15,591 nt of DNA from CAYURR01 sp964446745. Lineage in GTDB: Bacteria; Bacillota; Clostridia; Lachnospirales; WQUN01. Position numbers and translations under genes: made by a program. Shown in pieces: positions 7,748 to 14,702 of this stretch (position 1 is the first letter of the stretch; each line of letters starts with the position of its first letter). Under the pieces are notes generated by a model. The model saw only the letters and a list, made by a program, of their open reading frames with translations. It was not told where the DNA came from and ran no database searches. The stretch lies in the NCBI GenBank assembly GCA_964446745.1, contig CAYURR010000063.1:1-15591 (forward strand), given 5' to 3'.

Positions 7748-8719
7748 TTATGCCATCGTCTCGAGCATCTTCAGATCGACCGCGTAACGCAGGGCTTCAC
7801 CCTTTTGCAGCCTGTCAAATTCCTCAAACACATACGCACCCATACGGTAGATCTCATTATTGATAGAGCCCGCGCGATGCGGTGTGATGATGATGTTCGG
7901 GTAGCTGAAATACTCAGCATCCGTCGGCAACGGCTCCGTCGGATCTGTCACGTCCAATACAGCTGTGCGGGTAGGCTTTTCCTTCATAGCCTTGAATAAA
8001 TCCTCAACTACGATCTGGGCACCCCTTCCGGTGTTGATGAATGTCGCGTTATCCTTCATCAATGAAAACAGGCTATAGTCAAGCATCCCCTTGGTCTGGG
8101 CGTTGTTTGCGAGGTGATTGGATATCGTCTGGCATTCTAAAAATATGTCCTCGAGTGAATACTTCTTCGCTCCGAGCGCAGATATATCAGCCTCACATGC
8201 AAATTTATCATATACGCAGAGATTTAAGTTAAACGGTTTGAGCAAGTCGATCACTATGCGCCCGATCATGCCAGCGCCGATTAGCCCTACCTTCGTGTCA
8301 TAATTCCCCGGGAAAGTATTTGAATAATCGAACGCTGATTTGTGCCCGTCATGCTTATAGCGGTTATGGAGCTGGAAGAAGCCTTTGTTTGCGAGGATGA
8401 TCTGTGCAACCGTGTATTCGGCAACCGGGATGGCGTTTGCAGCCCATGCGCTTATTACATTTATGCCCTTGTTCAAAAACGGCCTCGCGAAATGCTGTAC
8501 CGAGCCCGCCGCATAGAATACCGCCTCCACGTTCGGCAGCACAGTCTTTATTTCCTCTTCAGACAACGCGGGCATCCCCCATGTCGAAAATACAAACCTT
8601 ATGTCCGGCCTCGGGCTTTCCAAAAGCTCCTGACCCGTTATGACCGCTGCGTCCCCTATTTGCTCGGGCGTGTAGGCATTGTAGATCGCCTGCTTGTTAT
8701 TACATAGAAACAGCTTCAT
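7748..8719 (-). CDS. D-isomer-specific 2-hydroxyacid dehydrogenase, NAD-binding
   Basis: Enzymes of this family reduce 2-oxoacids to D-2-hydroxyacids, or the reverse, with NAD(P)H in the cytoplasm. The 323-residue protein has the split catalytic domain (N-terminal about 1-105 plus the C-terminal tail) around a Rossmann domain with GLIGAGMIG at 145-153. The three family catalytic residues are visible: Arg in NTGRGAQIV, Glu in DPTEPLP, and His in ITPHRAGS. The substrate is not predictable. It resembles the phosphoglycerate-dehydrogenase-like group in the VISAWAANAIPVAEYTVAQI stretch, but it lacks an ACT domain and no serine genes are nearby. The start is ATG at 8719 with AGGAGG 5 bases before it. 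It is divergent from the DUF4130 gene across only 43 bases. Confidence 0.92.
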   Translation of the reverse strand: MKLFLCNNKQAIYNAYTPEQIGDAAVITGQELLESPRPDIRFVFSTWGMPALSEEEIKTVLPNVEAVFYAAGSVQHFARPFLNKGINVISAWAANAIPVAEYTVAQIILANKGFFQLHNRYKHDGHKSAFDYSNTFPGNYDTKVGLIGAGMIGRIVIDLLKPFNLNLCVYDKFACEADISALGAKKYSLEDIFLECQTISNHLANNAQTKGMLDYSLFSLMKDNATFINTGRGAQIVVEDLFKAMKEKPTRTAVLDVTDPTEPLPTDAEYFSYPNIIITPHRAGSINNEIYRMGAYVFEEFDRLQKGEALRYAVDLKMLETMA

Positions 8720-8762
8720 ATGTACCTCCTAAACCTATATTTGATTTGAAAGGGAATCCATT

Positions 8763-9518
8763 ATGAACGAAGCGTCTGCGATCGGTGCGATCTTTGACGG
8801 CAGCATAGAGGGCTTTATGTGTGTAATATTTGCGCACTATTATCAAAAGCTGAGTTTTGGCCATATATGCATAGAGGCCGATTACCAGCCGCAGATCGAT
8901 ACCGAATACATGTTTATATCATCCGACAGCGAAAAGGCGCACCGTGTCTTTAATGCGATCAAAAAAAAGATATCCGAACGAGCCGAATATCATGTCTATC
9001 ATTGCTTCTATTCACATGAGCCGACGCGCTTTGACCTTTTATACAGATACTTAATAAAAGGCTTTAAGCTCGGCGCCGACGTGGATGCACATATGCATGA
9101 CGATACGGTACTCGGCGTGCACAAGCTCGCGCGATATGTCTCGCGGGAGGCACATCTGTTGAAAGGTTTTTGCCGTTTTGCAAAGACAGCAGAAGGTATT
9201 TACTATGCGGTGATCACGCCCGTAAACTTCCCGCTGCCGATATTGGCTGAGCATTTTCGCGACCGCCTGATGGACCAGGCATGGATCATACACGATAAAA
9301 CCCATCATATGGCCGCTGTTTATGACGGCTTTGACTATGTAATAGCACCCGTCCCGCCCGAGGCACAGGTAAATCTGTCCGAGGACGAGCCGAATTATCA
9401 GGCGTTATGGAAGACCTTTTTTAATACCATCGGCATAAAGGCGCGCTTGAACCCAAGGCTCCAGCGCAACCTTTTGCCATTGCGGTATAGGGGTAATATG
9501 ACGGAATTTAACGACTAA
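8763..9518 (+). CDS. DUF4130 / TIGR03915 family putative DNA-metabolism protein
   Basis: This 251-residue soluble protein begins with the family pattern IFDGSIEGFMCVIFAHYY. It continues with HRVFNAI near 60, GVHKLARYVSREAHLLKGFCRF near 118-139, and ends with YQALWKTFFNTIGIKARLNP and LPLRYRGNMTEF, all typical of the family. Family knowledge: it is usually paired with a radical SAM protein linked to a uracil-DNA-glycosylase-like domain, which suggests a role in DNA repair or modification, but no biochemistry is established. Here the neighbours are a dehydrogenase and a convergent permease gene, and no radical SAM partner is in the window. The start is ATG at 8763 with AAAGGG (8749-8754) before it. 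The stop is 2 bases from the stop of the opposing gene. Confidence 0.82.
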   Translation: MNEASAIGAIFDGSIEGFMCVIFAHYYQKLSFGHICIEADYQPQIDTEYMFISSDSEKAHRVFNAIKKKISERAEYHVYHCFYSHEPTRFDLLYRYLIKGFKLGADVDAHMHDDTVLGVHKLARYVSREAHLLKGFCRFAKTAEGIYYAVITPVNFPLPILAEHFRDRLMDQAWIIHDKTHHMAAVYDGFDYVIAPVPPEAQVNLSEDEPNYQALWKTFFNTIGIKARLNPRLQRNLLPLRYRGNMTEFND

Positions 9519-9520
9519 TG

Positions 9521-10720
9521 TTATTCGTATCTCAATGCCTCGATCGGATCGAGCTTTGCAGCCTTGCTCGCGGGATAGACCCCGAATACAATACCGATCG
9601 CACAGGATATGCCGACCGTCAGAAGCATATAAGGGATATGGACATAAGGCTGTATCTTGATCGCGTTACCGAGAGCAAAACCACCAGCAAGGCCTAATGC
9701 GATGCCGATGATACCACCGATTGCGGTCAGGATCATCGCCTCGACGAGGAATTGGAATTTGATATTGCCATCGGTTGCGCCTAAGGATTTGCGAATACCG
9801 ATCTCACGCGTACGTTCCGTAACGGTAACCAGCATGATGTTCATAACCCCGATGCCGCCGACCACGAGCGATATAAATGCAACCAGTGCCACAAACGCCG
9901 TGATATTACCCAAGACACTGTTGACAGTATCCATTTGCTTCATGAGGTTTTGGACATTGTATTTGTTTGTATTGTTGTGGCTCAACGAGAGTATCTTAGA
10001 TATCTCTAATGCTGTGCGGTCGATGTTTTCCAGGTCCTTTACGTTTACGAAGATATTGTCCACATACTCTGTGTTATGCATCTTCATAATCGTTGTGATC
10101 GGCATATACGCCATCGTCGGCATCTCAAACATAGCCGTACCAAAGTCCGCATTCCTATATACACCCACAACGGTCAGCTCCGCCTCACCGAACCAAAAGC
10201 TCGACTTGATCGTCTCACCCACCGAATTCGCGCGCCCAAAGATCTTCTTTGAGAGTGTTTCGTCTATAATTACGACCTTACTACTCGATGTGACGTCCGG
10301 TGCCGTCAGAAACCTGCCGTAACGCAAATCCAGTGATTGCACATTCTTATATGCCTCGGTGCTGCCAAAGAAATAGCATCGGCTCGACTGTGCCGGATTT
10401 TTTAGTTTTACACGCCCGCTCGTCTGAAACAACGGGGCAACGCTTGATACCTCCGGATGTGTCATTAACACATCTATGTCCCTCATCGTGAGCAAGTCGC
10501 TCGATAACAGTTGATCATCGTACTTAACCGAGATCTGTAGGCTTGTTGCGCCCAATTGATTGAACTGCTCAGTTACGGAAGCCTGGAAGCCCTGACCGAT
10601 CGAGGTAATCATGATAACCGCGCTGATACCGATGATGATGCCGAGCATCGTTAGTACCGAGCGCATCTTGTTGCCCGCGACACTGCGCAGAGCCGATAAA
10701 ATACTTTCCTTAAGCTGCAT
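9521..10720 (-). CDS. MacB/FtsX-type ABC transporter permease
   Basis: This 399-residue membrane protein has the layout of MacB-like permeases. The N-terminal helix is at about 25-42 (LGIIIGISAVIMITSIG), followed by a large extracytoplasmic domain (about 45-265). Three C-terminal helices (about 275-300, 325-350 and 360-380) make up the FtsX domain, with the cytoplasmic motif TERTREIGIRKSLGAT and the ending PASKAAKLDPIEALRYE. Such proteins couple cytoplasmic ATP hydrolysis to movement of the outer domain, for export of peptides or drugs or for signalling. Unusually, no ATPase gene or membrane-fusion gene is adjacent. The ATG at 10720 lies inside the end of tmk (11-base overlap), with GGAG about 10 bases before it, which points to coupled translation. 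Confidence 0.9.
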   Translation of the reverse strand: MQLKESILSALRSVAGNKMRSVLTMLGIIIGISAVIMITSIGQGFQASVTEQFNQLGATSLQISVKYDDQLLSSDLLTMRDIDVLMTHPEVSSVAPLFQTSGRVKLKNPAQSSRCYFFGSTEAYKNVQSLDLRYGRFLTAPDVTSSSKVVIIDETLSKKIFGRANSVGETIKSSFWFGEAELTVVGVYRNADFGTAMFEMPTMAYMPITTIMKMHNTEYVDNIFVNVKDLENIDRTALEISKILSLSHNNTNKYNVQNLMKQMDTVNSVLGNITAFVALVAFISLVVGGIGVMNIMLVTVTERTREIGIRKSLGATDGNIKFQFLVEAMILTAIGGIIGIALGLAGGFALGNAIKIQPYVHIPYMLLTVGISCAIGIVFGVYPASKAAKLDPIEALRYE

Positions 10721-11309
10721 TTGATATCATCTCCAAAATAATTTCTATTGTCCGATCGACAGGCTCACGCGAATCCAATAAGACAATGTTTTCGTCCGGA
10801 AAGTAGCCGGACATTTGCATATATATATACGCAGATCTTTTGATTAAAGCCTCAGTCTCAAAGAAATCCCGTTGAATTCCCCTGCTCGCGATACGTCCGA
10901 CCAATGTCTTTATATCATCCGTACAGAGTATGAACGCAAAATCCGGTGACAAGAACCTCCTGCCCTCAGCGATAAGCTCCTCAATAGGATGTCCCTGCAG
11001 GTGCTGATAGCATACGGTCGAGTATTTGTAGCGATCGCAAATTACAACCTGTCCACTCTGCGAATGCGGCAGTATGAATTCTTCTATATGTAGACGCCTG
11101 TCCTCAAGAAATAAGCTCCGAAGCTGTGCCTTTTCGTCTTCATCACCAGCTCTCAGTATACGCCTGATCTCAAGACCAAGCGCCGAATCAGTCGGCTCAC
11201 AAGTATATAGCGCAGCATCGCTGCCGTCTCTTTTACATATAACCTCGCATAGCCTACGCGCAACCGTTGACTTGCCCGAGCCGTCCGGCCCGTCTATCGA
11301 TATAAACAT
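10710..11309 (-). CDS. tmk: Thymidylate kinase (dTMP kinase)
   Basis: The enzyme phosphorylates dTMP to dTDP in dTTP synthesis. The 199-residue protein has the P-loop GPDGSGKST at residues 7-15 directly after MFISID. The DRY motif is at 92-94 (CDRYKYSTVCYQ), matching the dTMP-binding site of the family. The LID region RIASRGIQRDFFE comes near 138-150. The length is normal. The start is ATG at 11309, with a G-rich ribosome binding site (GGGGG) about 5-9 bases before it. The gene follows the Nudix gene by 106 bases without an evident terminator, and I could not place a convincing promoter in that gap. A distantly related nucleoside or nucleotide kinase is a small possibility because the DRY region is slightly unusual. 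Confidence 0.9.
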   Translation of the reverse strand: MFISIDGPDGSGKSTVARRLCEVICKRDGSDAALYTCEPTDSALGLEIRRILRAGDEDEKAQLRSLFLEDRRLHIEEFILPHSQSGQVVICDRYKYSTVCYQHLQGHPIEELIAEGRRFLSPDFAFILCTDDIKTLVGRIASRGIQRDFFETEALIKRSAYIYMQMSGYFPDENIVLLDSREPVDRTIEIILEMISNAA

Positions 11310-11415
11310 GTATACCCCCGTTTGTGATATTGCTAAGATGGAACGTCTCTTTGCATGTACCCTCTATTGTTACATATTTAATGAAAGTATACAAGAATGA
11401 TTCGAAAATAATTTG

Positions 11416-11871
11416 CTAAACAGATTGAATGGCTATCAAATCTCTAACCCTTATAGCCTCTTTTGGAAAACCAATTACTATGCCGCTTATGATTATTTCG
11501 CAAACACATTTAGGTCGGACATCATTTGTCATAAGCTTTGATATTTCCATCCATACCGGCCTGTATGTTCCCCTCTCAACAGCTATGTTGCCGCTGTATT
11601 CCTCGCCGTCACCGGTTCCAAAGATGCCACTATTGACATTACACAAATAGAAATATTGATGATTTTCGTTGAAAATCACCTCAGCTATCAATTCATTGAC
11701 GGTCACATCCAATCCAAGCTCTTCCATAATTTCTCTTTTGCATGCTGCTTCAAGTGTTTCGTCTTCCTCAACCTTTCCACCCGGAAAAAGATAATACACT
11801 TTCTCCTCTCGAACACGCTCAATTAAGGCCACTTTATTATCCTGTATAATGATTGCTCCCGATCTTGCCAT
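11416..11871 (-). CDS. Nudix hydrolase
   Basis: Nudix enzymes hydrolyse nucleoside diphosphates linked to another group, often as house-cleaning. The 151-residue protein has a complete Nudix box (G-x5-E-x7-REUxEExGU) at residues 32-54: G32, E38, R46, E47, E50, E51 and G53 are all present. It starts MARSGAIIIQDNKVALIERV, a common N-terminus for small Nudix proteins annotated as NUDIX-domain or MutT-like. The substrate is unknown. The start is ATG at 11871 with GAGGAGAGGA before it. Its DNA is clearly more A+T-rich than its neighbours: 60-base blocks at 11461 and 11641 are 37% and 30% G+C, against 50% at 12181. That hints at separate ancestry. It lies downstream of the terminator of the EF-G-like gene. 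Confidence 0.93.
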   Translation of the reverse strand: MARSGAIIIQDNKVALIERVREEKVYYLFPGGKVEEDETLEAACKREIMEELGLDVTVNELIAEVIFNENHQYFYLCNVNSGIFGTGDGEEYSGNIAVERGTYRPVWMEISKLMTNDVRPKCVCEIIISGIVIGFPKEAIRVRDLIAIQSV

Positions 11872-11896
11872 GATGTCCTCTCCTCTTTTCAGATAT

Positions 11897-11931
11897 AAAA
11901 ACCCGCAGCTGCTTTGACAGTGCGGGTTTTT
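11897..11931 (-). terminator. Terminator of the EF-G-like gene
   Basis: Read on the minus strand, the arm AAAAACCCGCA (11931-11921) pairs with TGCGGGTTTTT (11907-11897). A small inner CTG/CAG stem lies inside, and a T run ends the structure. It begins 5 bases after the TAG of the EF-G-like gene. The stem is also flanked by T residues on plus, but no plus-strand gene leads into it. Confidence 0.85.
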
Positions 11932-11936
11932 GTGTA

Positions 11937-14033
11937 CTATTCCTTATCCTTTAACTTCTCTAATTCTTTCTTACGCGCCTCGATGACCTTTTGCTGTACG
12001 TCGTTTGGAGCATCCTCGTAGCGGTCAAAGCTCATCATGAATGTACCCCTGCCCTGTGTGATCGAACGCAGATCCGTTGTATATTTATTCATCTCGGCCA
12101 TCGGCACCTCTGCGGCTATGCGCTGCTTGCTGCCTACCTTATCCATACCGAGGATACGACCCCTGCGTTTGTTCATGTCACCCATGATATCGCCTGTGTA
12201 ATCGTCCGGTACAAAGACCTCAACCTTAGCGATCGGTTCAAGTATCGTGGGCTTCGCCTTCATGAAACCATCCTTGAATGCCATCGTCGTAGCCATCTTG
12301 AACGCCATTTCGGACGAGTCAACCGGATGATACGATCCGTCCACGAGCGTAGCCTTTATACCTACGACAGGGTACAGAGCGAGCGGGCCAGCCTTTACGC
12401 ATTCCTGAATGCCCTTTTCGACAGCCGGGAAGTACTGCCTTGGCACCGAACCGCCGAAGATCTTTTCTTCGAACACATACGGTTTCGTGGGATCGCCCGA
12501 GGGTTCGAACTCCATATGTACATCACCGTATTGACCATGCCCGCCCGATTGCTTTTTGTATTTGCCTTGCACACGGATCTTGGACTTGATCATCTCACGA
12601 TACGGGATCGTCGGTGTGATCAGCTCCACCTCTATCTTATATCTATTCTTAAGCTTGTTTACGAGTACGTCCAACTGGCTGTCACCCTGGCCGTATACTA
12701 CGGACTGCTTAGTCTCTGGATTGATTTCAAAGCGCAGGGTGCGATCTTCCTCAGACAGCTTGGAGAGAGCCTGCGAAATCTTGTCCTCATCGCCCTTGCC
12801 CTTTGGTACGATAGCCATCGATAGCAGCGAAACAGGGAACTTAATTTCCTTTACAAACACGGGGCGTTCCTTCGCGCAGAGCGAGTCTTGTGTAGAGGTG
12901 CTCGAAAGCTTTGCAATAGCGCCGATGTCACCGGCCTTTATCTCGTCTACTTCGATCTGCTCCTTACCGCGCATTATGTAAATATGTCCGGCCTTTTCGG
13001 TCGTGTCCTGCTTGGGGTTATATAACATCGAATCGCGCTTGATTACGCCCGAATATACCCTGAACAAGCTCAGACGTCCTACATACGGATCCGCTATAGT
13101 CTTGAATACAAATGCCGCAAACGGCTCATTGTCTGCACACTTGAGCGTAACGTTATCACCGGTCTTGGGCTTCTTTGCCGTTGTCTCGGCGCTCATCTTA
13201 CCGGCCGACGGTACGGTCTTTATGATCGTCTCAATCATCAGCAGTATACCGACCTGATTGACTGCCGCACCGCAGACTACAGGTGTAACGCTACCGCTCT
13301 TTATGCCGTTTACAAGTCCCTGTGCGATTTCTTCCTGTGTAAAGCGTTCCTCACCGAAGAATTTTTCCATCAGCGCATCGTCTGTCTCGGCAACAGCCTC
13401 TTCGATCATCAGGCGAACCGTATCGACGGTGTCTTCCATGCCCGCAGGCATAGGGATACGCTCAGGTTTGCCGCCCGTGTACCTCATACCATCGGAGGTG
13501 ATCACGTTTACGATACCCGTAAGCTTGCTGTTTTCGATGATCGGCACCTGCATCGGGGCTATGCTCACACCAAACTTTTCCTTTAAGGACTCGACGGTCT
13601 TGTCAAAGTCTGCATTTTCATCATCCATGCCGTTTATAAAAATCATTTTGGGTATTCCAAGGTCGGTGGCATATTCCCAAGCCATCTCGGTACCTACCTC
13701 GATACCGGACTTGGCCGAGACAACTATCAACGCAAGATCAGCCACGGATAAGGCCTGCTTGACCTCACCTACAAAATCGAAGTATCCGGGTGTATCGATG
13801 AAATTGATCTTGGTGTTCTTCCATTCAACGGGAATAATGGATGCACTGACAGAGACCTTTCGACGGATCTCCTCCGCGTCGTAGTCGGATACGGTGTTGC
13901 CGTCCTCGACGCGACCCATGCGCCCGGTAGCGCCCGTCAAATACAACGCAGCCTCCATAATGGTGGTCTTACCGCATCCGCTGTGTCCTAAAACGGCCAC
14001 ATTGCGTATCTCTTCGGAAGTGTATATCTTCAT
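11937..14033 (-). CDS. EF-G-like translational GTPase (EF-G paralog)
   Basis: This 698-residue protein has the five-domain layout of elongation factor G. The G domain comes first (G1 GHSGCGKT at 16-23, G3 DTPGY at 80-84, G4 NGMD at 134-137), followed by domain II, then domains III-V with GGHGQYGDV, PRQYFPAVEKGIQE, YHPVDSSEMAFKMA and MNKRRGRILGM. It belongs to the paralog group with VEDGNTVSDYDAEE, which lacks the RGITI switch of canonical EF-G. In the G3 motif the catalytic histidine position of DTPGH is Tyr84, and the Lys of NKxD in G4 is Gly135. No ribosomal protein or EF-Tu genes are nearby, so this is not the str-operon fusA. The start is ATG at 14033 with GGGAGG 9 bases before it. The exact role is unknown. 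Confidence 0.9.
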   Translation of the reverse strand: MKIYTSEEIRNVAVLGHSGCGKTTIMEAALYLTGATGRMGRVEDGNTVSDYDAEEIRRKVSVSASIIPVEWKNTKINFIDTPGYFDFVGEVKQALSVADLALIVVSAKSGIEVGTEMAWEYATDLGIPKMIFINGMDDENADFDKTVESLKEKFGVSIAPMQVPIIENSKLTGIVNVITSDGMRYTGGKPERIPMPAGMEDTVDTVRLMIEEAVAETDDALMEKFFGEERFTQEEIAQGLVNGIKSGSVTPVVCGAAVNQVGILLMIETIIKTVPSAGKMSAETTAKKPKTGDNVTLKCADNEPFAAFVFKTIADPYVGRLSLFRVYSGVIKRDSMLYNPKQDTTEKAGHIYIMRGKEQIEVDEIKAGDIGAIAKLSSTSTQDSLCAKERPVFVKEIKFPVSLLSMAIVPKGKGDEDKISQALSKLSEEDRTLRFEINPETKQSVVYGQGDSQLDVLVNKLKNRYKIEVELITPTIPYREMIKSKIRVQGKYKKQSGGHGQYGDVHMEFEPSGDPTKPYVFEEKIFGGSVPRQYFPAVEKGIQECVKAGPLALYPVVGIKATLVDGSYHPVDSSEMAFKMATTMAFKDGFMKAKPTILEPIAKVEVFVPDDYTGDIMGDMNKRRGRILGMDKVGSKQRIAAEVPMAEMNKYTTDLRSITQGRGTFMMSFDRYEDAPNDVQQKVIEARKKELEKLKDKE

Positions 14034-14057
14034 ACCTTGGAACCTCCCATTTTTTAG

Positions 14058-14384
14058 TTAATTGTATATATCAGTGGACAGATAACGTTCCCCTCCATCG
14101 GGGAATATCACCACGATATTTTTGTGCTTATATTCATCCCGTCCCGCGAGCGTTGCCGCCGCATGTATTACCGCTTGTGGGCTCTATGATCACCGTTTCC
14201 GGGTTTAGCTTGCCCTGTTCCTCGGCAGCCTGCATCATCGCAAATGTGACACGATCCTTTTCAGAACCAAACGGATTAAAACATTCAAGCCTTGTAAAGA
14301 TACGCGCGGATAAATTGTGCATTTTGACGTATCCCGTCGGCTCAACGATAGGTGTATTGCCTATTAGCGAGAGTATCTATACAT
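14058..14384 (-). pseudogene. cysK: Cysteine synthase (cysK) pseudogene with internal deletion
   Basis: On the minus strand, codons from 14376 downward read as the N-terminal part of O-acetylserine sulfhydrylase: LSLIGNTPIVE, then LECFNPFGSEKDR with the Lys that normally holds PLP, then IIEPTSGNT. Near 14157-14163 the reading jumps, in another frame, to the C-terminal end of the same family: IVVIFPDGGERYLSTDIYN, stop TAA at 14060-14058. About 190 residues of the roughly 300-residue family are missing. At the 5' end an in-frame TAG (14379-14377) precedes the homology, and the only nearby ATG (14384-14382) is out of frame, so the start region is also damaged. The promoter at 14425-14453 still looks intact. 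The gene cannot make an active enzyme. Confidence 0.85.
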
Positions 14385-14424
14385 TCGCCGTTCCTATTAA
14401 GTAATTATTCACAAACTTTTCAAT

Positions 14425-14453
14425 ATAGTATGTTTTCTTAGTAGTTTTGTCAA
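14425..14453 (-). promoter_or_regulatory. Promoter of the cysK pseudogene, probably reading into the EF-G-like gene
   Basis: On the minus strand, a perfect TTGACA (14453-14448) is followed after 17 bases by TACTAT (14430-14425). There is no terminator between here and the EF-G-like gene start at 14033. I see no better promoter in the 24 bases between the pseudogene stop and that start. Confidence 0.55.
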
Positions 14454-14519
14454 TCATTTTCCTTATTTAATCTACCCGAATAAACTTGTCAGCTTATTTG
14501 CACACAATATACAAGCGTG

Positions 14520-14634
14520 AATATAATTACATTGTGATATCACACTCAAAGCTATACCGTACGGCTTCACGGATGAGCTCTCCGTTTAATATAAAAAACG
14601 GGGCTGTTGAAATTCTTTCAACAGCCCCGTTTTT
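14520..14634 (+). ncRNA. Possible small RNA or orphan leader
   Basis: This stretch contains no convincing plus-strand gene but ends in a strong terminator. Two promoter-like pairs precede it: TTGTCA (14486-14491) with TATACA (14508-14513) at 16 bases, and TTGCAC (14498-14503) with TATAAT (14522-14527) at 18 bases. The region contains GTGATATCAC and CCGTACGG palindromes and an ACGGA/TCCGT hairpin. The rest of 14385-14702 holds only the promoters and the terminator listed here. It could equally be debris left by a lost gene. No riboswitch or T-box signature is seen. Confidence 0.25.
14594..14634 (+). terminator. Strong intrinsic terminator without an obvious upstream gene
   Basis: A 19-base-pair perfect stem (14594-14612 with 14616-14634) has a TTC loop and a GGGGCTGTTG core, with A5 on the left and T5 on the right. 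It could work in either direction. It lies just before the nitroreductase promoter, so it does not terminate that gene. Confidence 0.85.
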
Positions 14635-14643
14635 AAGCATGCA

Positions 14644-14672
14644 TTGCGTTTGGATTTAATTCTTGTTATGAT
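14644..14672 (+). promoter_or_regulatory. Promoter of the nitroreductase gene
   Basis: TTGCGT (14644-14649), 17 bases, then TATGAT (14667-14672), 30 bases before the ATG at 14703. It begins 9 bases after the upstream terminator, so the gene is transcriptionally insulated. Confidence 0.65.
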
Positions 14673-14702
14673 GAACAGAAAAGAATGTTAGGAGTGTTTC
14701 AT

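Noticed and set aside
9657..10322. 221-codon plus-strand frame opposite the permease gene
   Set aside because: It is Ser/Thr/Ile-rich, has no ribosome binding site, and mirrors the permease codons.
11991..12824. Long (277-codon) plus-strand frame opposite the EF-G-like gene
   Set aside because: It lies wholly within a certain gene, and its protein (many His, Arg and Leu) looks like an antisense shadow with no family features.
14134..14322. 62-residue minus-strand frame as an independent small gene
   Set aside because: Homology to cysteine synthase extends upstream of its ATG and continues in another frame after its stop, so it is part of a pseudogene.
14400..14702. T-box or riboswitch leader for the nitroreductase
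   Set aside because: No T-box (GGGTGG-type) or recognised riboswitch motif is seen, and the gene has its own promoter after the terminator.
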